A stretch of DNA of 10,562 nucleotides, taken from assembly GCA_020853255.1 (NCBI GenBank), contig JADYZI010000265.1:1-10562 (forward strand), written 5' to 3'. Below are positions 1-5,504 of this stretch, piece by piece. The stretch's first letter is position 1. Each line of letters starts with the position of its first letter. The notes under the pieces were generated by a model. It did not search any database. It saw only the letters and a program-made list of their open reading frames with translations, and was not told the origin of the DNA. The translations under genes and the position numbers were made by a program. The DNA comes from Acidobacteriota bacterium (GTDB taxonomy: Bacteria; Acidobacteriota; Blastocatellia; Pyrinomonadales; Pyrinomonadaceae).

Positions 1-1
1 A

Positions 2-91
2 CCTGCAGCAGACGGCCCCGAATCTCAGGCTAAGAGCGCGGCACGGATATTACGTCAAAAACTGAACATTGGAAATTCGGCACATTGTTAA
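2..91 (+). CDS. possible 3' end of an upstream gene (frame uncertain)
   Basis: Two plus-strand frames are open from the left edge. One runs from base 2 to a TAA at 89-91 (29 codons, ending in ILRQKLNIGNSAHC). The other runs from base 3 to a TGA at 63-65 (20 codons, ending in RARHGYYVKN) and has the more GC-rich third positions. A strong terminator begins at 91, so a plus-strand gene very probably ends here. Neither tail is recognisable, and the sequence to the left of the window is needed to choose the frame. Confidence 0.3.
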   Translation, partial: PAADGPESQAKSAARILRQKLNIGNSAHC

Positions 92-124
92 AAGCGGCGA
101 AGATCGGGATCTTCGCCGCTTTTT
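91..124 (+). terminator. strong bidirectional rho-independent terminator
   Basis: Arms 91-105 and 108-122 are perfect reverse complements (core GCGGCGAAGATC / GATCTTCGCCGC). The plus strand continues with five T (120-124). On the minus strand the stem is followed by four T (complement of 90-93). The structure can therefore stop transcription from either side. It most likely ends a gene entering from the left. Confidence 0.85.
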
Positions 125-331
125 AGCGTAGACGGATGGTGCGATCCTAATCCACAGGCATCATCAGATCGAGCCGGGAGCGGCCGGGTTTGATGAAGAC
201 CGGGGAACTAACGGAGTATTGTAGAACCAGAATTTAGTGTTCTGGTCGATCCGTCATTGAGGGCCATCGAGAACGTTCGTGAGGACGCGGGAGAAATTTA
301 GGGGCAACTTTGATGAGAGGTACCGGTCGAT
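125..331. other. intergenic stretch without a recognisable gene
   Basis: Together with the flanking terminators this makes a gene-free region of about 300 bp. Only short open frames without convincing starts are seen on either strand. The one local structure is a perfect 7-bp inverted repeat (ACCAGAA at 226-232, TTCTGGT at 240-246) with a 7-nt loop and no T-tract, so it is not a terminator. No tRNA fold, repeat array or operator was recognised. Confidence 0.5.
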
Positions 332-365
332 AAAGAAAACCGCCGGGCCTGTGGGGCATCGGCGG
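332..365 (-). terminator. rho-independent terminator for the 401-922 gene
   Basis: On the minus strand the stem CCGCCG (365-360) pairs with CGGCGG (345-340), and an inner GCC/GGC pairing is possible. The stem is followed by TTTTCTTT (339-332). It lies 36 bp past the stop codon of the minus-strand gene, in the right position and orientation to end that transcript. Confidence 0.7.
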
Positions 366-400
366 CTTCTATGTATTCACGGATAGGTAATTGCCAAAAA

Positions 401-922
401 CTATTCCGCGAATCTTCCGGCCGGGATCGCCGGCTTTCCCATCAATGGCTTGGATCTATCTCTGTTCGAATCCGTCGTCGGCTTTGGTGTTGGTGCCGCG
501 ATATTCCCCATCAATACAGGCCGTTCGGTCCGCGGAACAAGCGGCAGGACGACACGCCGCACCGATATAACATCACGGCCCAAAAGCGGTATCGCCGCCA
601 AGGCCCCGAGCACGGCCAGAAGCAATGAAAATGCCGCTGCCGCACAAACCGAGAGCCGTTGCTTTACTTTTGCCCAGCCGACCGGGCAATCGGCCGTCAA
701 AACGGTACCGTCACTTCGCTGGAAGTATCTCACACAAAGCTTTCCTTCGCTAACGCGCAGCAGGTTTTCTGCGTCATAACGCGTCATTCCCGAGAGGTTG
801 TAAACATTGAGCTTGCACTCACCGCAAAACCGCCTGCGCTCGTTGCCCTGCATCTCGTTCCAATTCGCCGAACAAGGGCTCGCGATCCTGATATTATCCA
901 ACGGACTTTCAAACCGATCCAT
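401..922 (-). CDS. hypothetical one-TM protein with N-terminal CxxC / LNVYNLS head
   Basis: This 173-aa protein has a conserved-looking Cys-rich head (residues 15-80) containing C17, a CGEC pair (C33, C36), the strings LNVYNLS and AENLL, then LCVRYFQR, DGTVLT and DCP (C63, C79). One hydrophobic segment (about 91-111) follows, then a Pro/Thr/Lys-rich tail. I recognise this arrangement from uncharacterised proteins common in Acidobacteriota and relatives; no function is known to me. The cysteines could bind metal or Fe-S, with the head in the cytoplasm and the tail outside, but that is inference. ATG at 922 is preferred over the upstream GTG at 928 because GGAG lies six bases before it. The gene sits downstream of nadE on the same strand, with about 146 bp between them, and is followed by its own terminator, so it is probably a separate unit. 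Confidence 0.8.
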   Translation of the reverse strand: MDRFESPLDNIRIASPCSANWNEMQGNERRRFCGECKLNVYNLSGMTRYDAENLLRVSEGKLCVRYFQRSDGTVLTADCPVGWAKVKQRLSVCAAAAFSLLLAVLGALAAIPLLGRDVISVRRVVLPLVPRTERPVLMGNIAAPTPKPTTDSNRDRSKPLMGKPAIPAGRFAE

Positions 923-1030
923 ATGCACTCCGTAAATACCCGGCTGGTTGCCGATGTGTATTGAACGGAGAAGGATCAGAAGTTTTGCAGTCTATTTTCT
1001 CGACTCGATAACTTAGAGTTTAGGGTCAAA

Positions 1031-1075
1031 GATCTGATCCTGAAGTACAGCCAGTTCAGTGGTTAAGATCAGATC
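1031..1075 (-). terminator. hairpin over the nadE stop, possible terminator
   Basis: GATCTGATC (1031-1039) and GATCAGATC (1067-1075) are perfect 9-bp reverse complements. Inside them CTGAA (1040-1044) pairs with TTCAG (1055-1059), giving a longer bulged stem. The left arm of the stem, read on the minus strand, overlaps the nadE stop codon (1071-1069). Only three T follow on the minus strand, so this may be a weak terminator or a 3'-end stabilising hairpin. Confidence 0.45.
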
Positions 1076-2730
1076 GAACGTCGATATTTATGGGTGATCG
1101 GCCTTCGCCTGCCGATGCCGATTGCGTTGCGTGAAACGATAAGTGTCGGCGGAAGCTGCTGTCGTTTGAATTCGTTTGCCGGATGCTCGACCTTGTTTAG
1201 AATGCCGTAAACGAGTTCGGCGTCGTGGCCGGCGGCAATTATTTCTTTGGGTGACAATTTTTGCTCGAAGTATAGCTCAAGCACGGGATCCATTAACTCG
1301 TACGGCGGGAGGCTGTCCTGATCGAATTGGTTCGGTGCCAATTCGGCAGACGGCGGTTTTTCGATGATGCGGTTTGGGATGATCTCACGCCCGGCGCGTT
1401 TGTTTATCTCGCGTGAGATCGCCCACACTTCCGTCTTGAGAACATCACCAAGCACCGCCAATCCGCCGTTGGTGTCGCCGTACAAGGTGCAGTAACCGAC
1501 CGCGAGCTCCGATTTGTTGCCGGTCGAGAGCAGCAAACGCCCCTCGGCATTGGAGATTGCCATAAGGATCACCCCGCGCAGGCGGCTTTGTAAATTCTCG
1601 GCCGCAAGTGACTCGCCGCCGCGCGTCGGCGCCCGCAGATCCATTTGGTCAAGCAGCACGTCAAACGCGCCGGAGATCGGCTCGGTCCGCACCTCGCAGC
1701 CAAGGTTGCGTACCAGTTCCTCAGAATCTTTAATGCTCCCTTCGGACGAAAACGGCGACGGCATCATCACGCAAAGCAAGTTTTCCGGCCCAAGCGCTTC
1801 AGCGGCCAGCGCGGCCACAAGCGATGAATCTATTCCGCCTGACAAACCAAGAACGGCCTTTTGAAATCCATTCTTTCGCGCATAGTCTCGAATTCCGAGC
1901 ACAAGCGCATTGTGGATCGATCCGATCTCGCCGCCGGTTATACCGCGTGCGTCCGGTTTCCTAACATCCAGCTCGACCGTCTCGACAAACTCTTCAAACG
2001 CCGCGGCCTGCAGAATTATGTCGCCTTCCTCATCCGCAACCAGGCTTGCGCCGTCAAAAATAATGCCATCGTTTCCGCCGACAAGGTTTACAAAAACTAT
2101 CGGTACGCAATTCGCCTTCGCCCGGTGGGCGACCATCTCGCATCGGAGCTGGATCTTGCCCTTATTGTACGGCGAAGCGTTGATAGAGACGACAAGCTCC
2201 GCCCCCATCGCGATTACCTCATCGGCCGGATCGCTGGAATAAAGACGTTCCTTCCAGAACGTCTTGTCGTTCCAAAAATCTTCGCACACGACCACGCCCA
2301 TTTTTGCACCGTTCACGTCAAACAGGCGGCGTCCGGTGTGATTTGGCTCAAACCAGCGCGGGTCGTCGAATACGTCATATTCGGGCAGCAGCGTTTTATC
2401 GACCATGCCGATCAGTTTTCCGTCCGAAATGATCGCCGCGCAGTTGAATATTCTCCTCCCGTTCTTATCCGGATTTGGGCGGATCGTACCGACCACGGCC
2501 GTTATCCCTCGTGTGGCCGGAACGATCTTCTCTAGCGTATCGCTTGCATGCTCAATGATGTCCGCATCCTGGAACCAGTCCTGCGACGTATAACCGTGCG
2601 TCACTAGCTCAGGAAAAACGACCAGATCAGAGCCTTGCTCCTTCGCCTTCCCGATAGCGGAAACGATCTTCGCCGTGTTCCCTTCGATATCGCCGTTAGT
2701 CGTATTGATCTGCGCGATGGTCACGTTCAT
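1069..2730 (-). CDS. nadE: glutamine-dependent NAD+ synthetase
   Basis: This cytoplasmic enzyme makes NAD+ from deamido-NAD+, ATP and glutamine-derived ammonia. The 553-aa protein has both domains. An N-terminal carbon-nitrogen hydrolase (about 1-265) carries the Glu-Lys-Cys triad: E41 in PELVTHGY, K112 in DKTLLPEYD and C149 in VVVCEDFW. A C-terminal synthetase follows, with the PP-loop LGLSGGIDSS (294-303), STGNKSELAVGY (402-413) and PSAELAPNQFDQDSLPPY (460-477). Length is normal for the bacterial two-domain form. The frame opens at 2772, but ATG 2730 is chosen: MNVTIAQINTTNGDIEGN is the family's usual N-terminus, and the extra 14 residues would lie across a promoter -10 box. No Shine-Dalgarno precedes the ATG, consistent with a leaderless message. 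It is preceded by 121 bp after the unknown 516-aa gene. Confidence 0.97.
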   Translation of the reverse strand: MNVTIAQINTTNGDIEGNTAKIVSAIGKAKEQGSDLVVFPELVTHGYTSQDWFQDADIIEHASDTLEKIVPATRGITAVVGTIRPNPDKNGRRIFNCAAIISDGKLIGMVDKTLLPEYDVFDDPRWFEPNHTGRRLFDVNGAKMGVVVCEDFWNDKTFWKERLYSSDPADEVIAMGAELVVSINASPYNKGKIQLRCEMVAHRAKANCVPIVFVNLVGGNDGIIFDGASLVADEEGDIILQAAAFEEFVETVELDVRKPDARGITGGEIGSIHNALVLGIRDYARKNGFQKAVLGLSGGIDSSLVAALAAEALGPENLLCVMMPSPFSSEGSIKDSEELVRNLGCEVRTEPISGAFDVLLDQMDLRAPTRGGESLAAENLQSRLRGVILMAISNAEGRLLLSTGNKSELAVGYCTLYGDTNGGLAVLGDVLKTEVWAISREINKRAGREIIPNRIIEKPPSAELAPNQFDQDSLPPYELMDPVLELYFEQKLSPKEIIAAGHDAELVYGILNKVEHPANEFKRQQLPPTLIVSRNAIGIGRRRPITHKYRRSI

Positions 2731-2737
2731 CCAAGAG

Positions 2738-2743
2738 ATTATA
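2738..2743 (-). promoter_or_regulatory. -10 box of a leaderless nadE promoter
   Basis: The minus strand reads TATAAT at 2743-2738, an exact consensus -10 box. A start about seven bases downstream would fall at about 2731, directly before the ATG at 2730. No good TTGACA-like -35 box lies 16-18 bases upstream. The missing ribosome-binding site fits a transcript that starts at or next to the start codon. Confidence 0.6.
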
Positions 2744-2851
2744 GCTACTAAAACATAGGTAATCCTAAACACCTGGCCGCAAAATAGAGATACGACAAGG
2801 GAGTGACTGACTCTTCGGGCACTACCTTGCTCAAACTCGATACAATTGAAA

Positions 2852-4402
2852 TTAAGGCTTGGGCGAAGCAGGAGCTTGTTTTAGTTGATCTAGGCGAAAA
2901 TAGGCGGAAAAGGCGCTATTTCCTGTGCTAGTAAGCAGGTCGACAATCTTGCCTCGTTCTTCGCCATCGAATCGCTTTATCGTACGCAAAAGGTATTTTG
3001 CGTGGTACTGCCAATGAAGAGGCTCTTCTCGCTGAAGGTCGGAATTGCGCAGAAACAGTCCGAAATCCCGAAGAACTTCAAATCTGGCAGTGCCCGGCGG
3101 GATAATTTGAATGAGGGAATTAAAAGTGACACTCTTCTGATGTAGATAGTCGAGTTCGGTTTCCTCATCGACCGAACTCCAACTATTGAATTCTTCCAGA
3201 AATTTTAAGAGTTGCTGCCGCCACTCCTGGGTGGATTTCTCTTCTGTTGTAAGCTCCGCCTTACCTTCACCAAAACGAAGTCTCTGGACTCCCCTTAAGA
3301 TCTTGGCAGCCTTGTTCGACCGCCAGTAATGGAAGGTTAAAGCTGCCGGTTCCAATTTTTCAGGCGTTACATCTTCTTCCGTCAAGGGTGACTCAAACAA
3401 AGCGTTGGCAGCAGAGAGAATTTCGTCTGTTTTTTCACTGGTGATCGTTATGACCGAATCCGCGCATTGGGGCCCTGACAACCCTTTGGCCAGAAAGCGA
3501 CGATACGCCTTTAGAAATTCGTTCGGCCTTCCATCGTTTGCACCAACCGAAAACCTTATCTTATCGGTCAATCGGTCATGTTTCAGTACGCTGGCCAAAG
3601 AACGAGGATCGGATTTGATTCGCTGTAACGACGTCGTGAGGCCATCGAGAAAAAATCTAAATTCCGTTCGTTTTGATCTATATGATGCGATGAGATCGAG
3701 GCTGGGGCCAACCTGTGCCGCCGCATTGATTTCCTCGATTAGCGAAGCCACGAAATGAACTGGCTCCATTCGTGCCGTCGCCGCCGTATCAAATGATTTC
3801 TCCGCTATTTCTTTGCCGACAGCGTAGTACAAAGCCACGTCGTATTCAAAGTCATCTTGACAAGAAAGCGATTTAAGGCGAAGCGGCGAAATCTCTTGAA
3901 AAAGCGCGCGCGCCTTTAACCTGTCGAGTGTGAGCATCAGTTTGATCACTCGCAGTTTAATCGAAAGCTCATCCAAATTGAGGCTGTGAGCCAAAGATAG
4001 GTATCCTGTGCGAGTGTCCGAATCACCAACGCTTCGAACCAGCTTCACGGGCTCCGCTGCGTCAGATGCGCGACGAAAAACCTCCTCAACAAGCTCGATC
4101 TTCCTTTGTTTTTCGAGCACTGTGTCTGACAGCAAGAGTTCTAGCAACAAGTCGGCTGATATCTCAGCAGGCTGTGCTCGTGCCATCAGAATAAAATCTT
4201 CGGCGGCGGCCCTCCTGAGCATTACTTGTTCCGCCTTTTTTACACTCAAATTCTTCCGTGCGTCGGCGGCGGCGCCGGGTATCTGCCCGTTTACTATCGT
4301 GCAGAAGAAAACCGTCAAACTTAGGGTTCCAACAACAAGCGATTCGGTAAATCTTCGGCAGCCGAAAGAACTCCTGCGTCGGTAACAATGGTGTCTTTTC
4401 AT
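2852..4402 (-). CDS. exported helical protein of unknown function (516 aa)
   Basis: I do not recognise this family. The N-terminus is Arg-rich (MKRHHCYRRR, then CRRF) and followed by a hydrophobic stretch at about 20-38 and VNGQIPGAAA, which looks like a Sec signal with a long n-region. The Cys at 34 does not form a convincing lipobox. The rest is soluble, rich in Leu, Glu, Lys and Arg, and looks almost entirely helical, perhaps a helical-repeat scaffold; no catalytic motif is visible. ATG 4402 is well supported: it shares the ATGA overlap with the stop of the upstream redoxin gene, and GGAG lies seven bases before it. Tight coupling suggests it works with the redoxin and the Cys-rich peptide in the envelope. 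Base composition is clearly more AT-rich than in nadE or tlyA. No clear terminator follows in the 121 bp before nadE. Confidence 0.8.
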   Translation of the reverse strand: MKRHHCYRRRSSFGCRRFTESLVVGTLSLTVFFCTIVNGQIPGAAADARKNLSVKKAEQVMLRRAAAEDFILMARAQPAEISADLLLELLLSDTVLEKQRKIELVEEVFRRASDAAEPVKLVRSVGDSDTRTGYLSLAHSLNLDELSIKLRVIKLMLTLDRLKARALFQEISPLRLKSLSCQDDFEYDVALYYAVGKEIAEKSFDTAATARMEPVHFVASLIEEINAAAQVGPSLDLIASYRSKRTEFRFFLDGLTTSLQRIKSDPRSLASVLKHDRLTDKIRFSVGANDGRPNEFLKAYRRFLAKGLSGPQCADSVITITSEKTDEILSAANALFESPLTEEDVTPEKLEPAALTFHYWRSNKAAKILRGVQRLRFGEGKAELTTEEKSTQEWRQQLLKFLEEFNSWSSVDEETELDYLHQKSVTFNSLIQIIPPGTARFEVLRDFGLFLRNSDLQREEPLHWQYHAKYLLRTIKRFDGEERGKIVDLLTSTGNSAFSAYFRLDQLKQAPASPKP

Positions 4403-4983
4403 TCCGACACTCCAGGGAGCTCTAGGTCAAAATAGGCTTCAATCTCCGATTTCGTTGAACCCAAATAGGCCCCTTTCCAACTCTTAAGAATTGAGCGCTC
4501 ATTCGAAACGACAATTGTATGGGGTGTTCCTCCAAGCTTCAGCGCATCTATGGTCTCGAGACTTGGTGACGTAAAAACTGGGAAGTCCAATCCGTGACTA
4601 TCAGCATAGGTGCGAATGTTCTTGCTGGAACTAGAAATACCGAGAAAATCGAATTTCCCTTTATTTTTCTCGTACAAGGTCGAGAAATTCGCAAGGTTCT
4701 TCTCGCACCACGCACATGAAGGGGAAAATACGTAAACAATAGTGTGGCGATCTTTTGAGAAAGGAATCGCCACAATTTCACCATCCAGATTCTTCACTTC
4801 TACTTGGTCCGGGACAAGAGTGCCTTCCGCTCTGCTCTCCGATTCCAGGGTCGAAAGTTTGGTAGTCAAGCTTCGCAGCTTAGTTGCTAAGGCCACGTTT
4901 AGCGCAACGGAAGCGCACAGCAACGCAAGGATGCTCAGTAACAAGAAGAAATTCTGTCTCGAGTTTGGAACTTTCGAATACAT
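4399..4983 (-). CDS. membrane-anchored thioredoxin-like (TlpA/ResA/MauD-type) protein
   Basis: A 194-aa protein with a short positive N-terminus, one hydrophobic anchor (about 11-33), a short heptad-like linker (35-52) and a thioredoxin fold (about 55-190). The active site is FSPSCAWCEKNL with C90 and C93. The cis-proline is P154 in LGGTPHTIVV. Anchor topology puts the redox site outside the cytoplasm. The family reduces, oxidises or isomerises disulfides in exported proteins; the direction cannot be read from the sequence. The gene sits 65 bp after a secreted eight-cysteine peptide and overlaps the next gene by ATGA, so the likely partner is the peptide. The ribosome-binding site is weak, and a near-perfect hairpin lies just upstream, suggesting lower translation than the peptide gene. 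A cytochrome c maturation role is possible, but no ccm or ccs genes are present here. Confidence 0.88.
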   Translation of the reverse strand: MYSKVPNSRQNFFLLLSILALLCASVALNVALATKLRSLTTKLSTLESESRAEGTLVPDQVEVKNLDGEIVAIPFSKDRHTIVYVFSPSCAWCEKNLANFSTLYEKNKGKFDFLGISSSSKNIRTYADSHGLDFPVFTSPSLETIDALKLGGTPHTIVVSNERSILKSWKGAYLGSTKSEIEAYFDLELPGVSE

Positions 4984-4999
4984 GGTTCAAACCTAGGAA

Positions 5000-5019
5000 C
5001 CGATGCAGCGCTGTATCGG
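5000..5019 (-). promoter_or_regulatory. intercistronic hairpin between peptide and redoxin genes
   Basis: A 20-base palindrome (CCGATGCAGC / GCTGTATCGG) has one mismatch between its arms. It lies between the peptide stop and the redoxin start, 16 bases before the redoxin ATG. No T-tract follows, so it is not a classical terminator. It could be an mRNA-processing or stability element that lets the short peptide message outnumber the downstream genes. Confidence 0.5.
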
Positions 5020-5048
5020 TAGTCCGTAGACAGGCAGGGCCTCGAGGA

Positions 5049-5288
5049 CTAATCACCAAAGTTATCCCGACAATACGAGGTACCTTTGCAACCGGGATGT
5101 TGAGCCGGATCACAGCAAGGCGCCGAGTTGCCAGGCCTAGTGCAGATTTGCGTAGCAGGGCAGTCTTGCGCGGTGCTACAGCAAACACCTGCCTCTGCTT
5201 GAACTTCAACGTTCGTTAGTTGAGCTAGGGCAAAGCCCATTGCCAATAACACCAAGGCGAGTAGCGGCGATAGAGATTTGACTTTCAT
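5049..5288 (-). CDS. small secreted cysteine-rich peptide (79 aa, 8 Cys)
   Basis: The product has a Lys start (MKVK), a long hydrophobic core (about 8-23) and a plausible signal-peptidase site after AEA (33) or earlier after ALA (22). The 46-residue mature part holds eight cysteines (36, 37, 43, 49, 58, 59, 67, 73), spaced CC-x5-C-x5-C-x8-CC-x7-C-x5-C. This even count with two vicinal pairs suggests four disulfides and a compact knotted fold. The mature part has no Trp or Met. I do not recognise the family; toxin, bacteriocin, adhesin or signalling peptide are all open. ATG 5288 is preferred over the longer frame from 5357 because an ideal AAGGAGG lies five bases upstream and the signal begins there. 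It is first in the operon with the tethered redoxin, and a promoter with a G tract precedes it. Confidence 0.85.
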   Translation of the reverse strand: MKVKSLSPLLALVLLAMGFALAQLTNVEVQAEAGVCCSTAQDCPATQICTRPGNSAPCCDPAQHPGCKGTSYCRDNFGD

Positions 5289-5293
5289 CTTTT

Positions 5294-5300
5294 CCTCCTT
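5294..5300 (-). promoter_or_regulatory. strong Shine-Dalgarno of the Cys-rich peptide gene
   Basis: The minus strand reads AAGGAGG followed by AAAAG and ATG, a near-perfect anti-16S match at optimal spacing. It fixes the start at 5288. It is the strongest ribosome-binding site noticed in the window, so high translation of the peptide is expected when the gene is transcribed. Confidence 0.85.
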
Positions 5301-5331
5301 TCCGTAATGTAAAGAGCGAACAAGCGTGCCG

Positions 5332-5357
5332 GTGACATGTACGAACCGGTACGTCAC
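5332..5357 (-). promoter_or_regulatory. imperfect palindrome in the peptide 5' leader
   Basis: GTGACATGTAC (5332-5342) and GTACGTCAC (5349-5357) pair with a small asymmetry (GTGAC plus GTAC arms). The element lies inside the predicted 128-nt leader. It could be an RNA hairpin or a DNA operator; nothing in the sequence decides between them. Confidence 0.4.
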
Positions 5358-5385
5358 GCTCGACCAATCAACAGCCTAATAGTAC

Positions 5386-5415
5386 CTTTCAACGGAAGAA
5401 CAAGCTCGTTGAAAG
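5386..5415 (-). promoter_or_regulatory. perfect 9-bp stem-loop at the predicted mRNA 5' end
   Basis: CTTTCAACG (5386-5394) and CGTTGAAAG (5407-5415) are perfect reverse complements around a 12-nt loop. The predicted transcription start (about 5416) is directly next to it, so the message would begin with this stem. Known roles of such 5' hairpins include protection from RNase E; an operator for a dimeric repressor is the alternative. Confidence 0.65.
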
Positions 5416-5422
5416 CGCGCAG

Positions 5423-5452
5423 ATTATACCCCCCCCCCCCGCTATATGTCAA
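5423..5452 (-). promoter_or_regulatory. consensus sigma-70 promoter with a poly-G spacer
   Basis: On the minus strand, TTGACA (5452-5447) and TATAAT (5428-5423) are both perfect consensus hexamers. The spacer is 18 bp, TATAGC followed by twelve G. The start would be near 5416, giving a leader of about 128 nt before the peptide ATG at 5288. It should drive the peptide, redoxin and 516-aa genes. Losing one G gives the optimal 17-bp spacer, so activity should depend on tract length. Confidence 0.85.
5429..5440 (-). repeat. 12-nt homopolymer (poly-G on the minus strand) in the promoter spacer
   Basis: Twelve uninterrupted C on the plus strand fill two thirds of the spacer between the -35 and -10 boxes. 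Tracts of this length are prone to slipped-strand errors during replication. No comparable G or C run was noticed elsewhere in the window. A sequencing or assembly length error is also possible at such runs. Confidence 0.9.
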
Positions 5453-5504
5453 TAGGCATTCTGATAAGATTAGTTTTGGTTTGATTCGGTGGCCAATTGA
5501 CAAA

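Noticed and set aside
226..246. Short inverted repeat ACCAGAA / TTCTGGT as a terminator
   Set aside because: The stem is only 7 bp and no T-tract follows on either strand.
371..964. Plus-strand open frames opposite the CxxC protein gene
   Set aside because: They overlap each other and the patterned minus-strand protein, and none shows a domain or a start signal.
1861..2535. A 224-codon open frame antisense to nadE
   Set aside because: It lies wholly within a strongly supported nadE, with no ribosome-binding site or family pattern.
2731..2772. Longer NadE start adding 14 residues
   Set aside because: The added residues are not family-like and cover the TATAAT box; the N-terminus MNVTIAQINT is typical.
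5049..5288. Methylamine dehydrogenase light chain or a RiPP precursor
   Set aside because: The mature part has no Trp for a quinone cofactor, and no mau genes, radical SAM enzyme, cyclodehydratase or lanthionine synthetase lies nearby.
5289..5357. N-terminal extension of the Cys-rich peptide to 5357
   Set aside because: The extension lies in the leader, has no ribosome-binding site and would bury the signal peptide; an ideal Shine-Dalgarno fixes ATG 5288.
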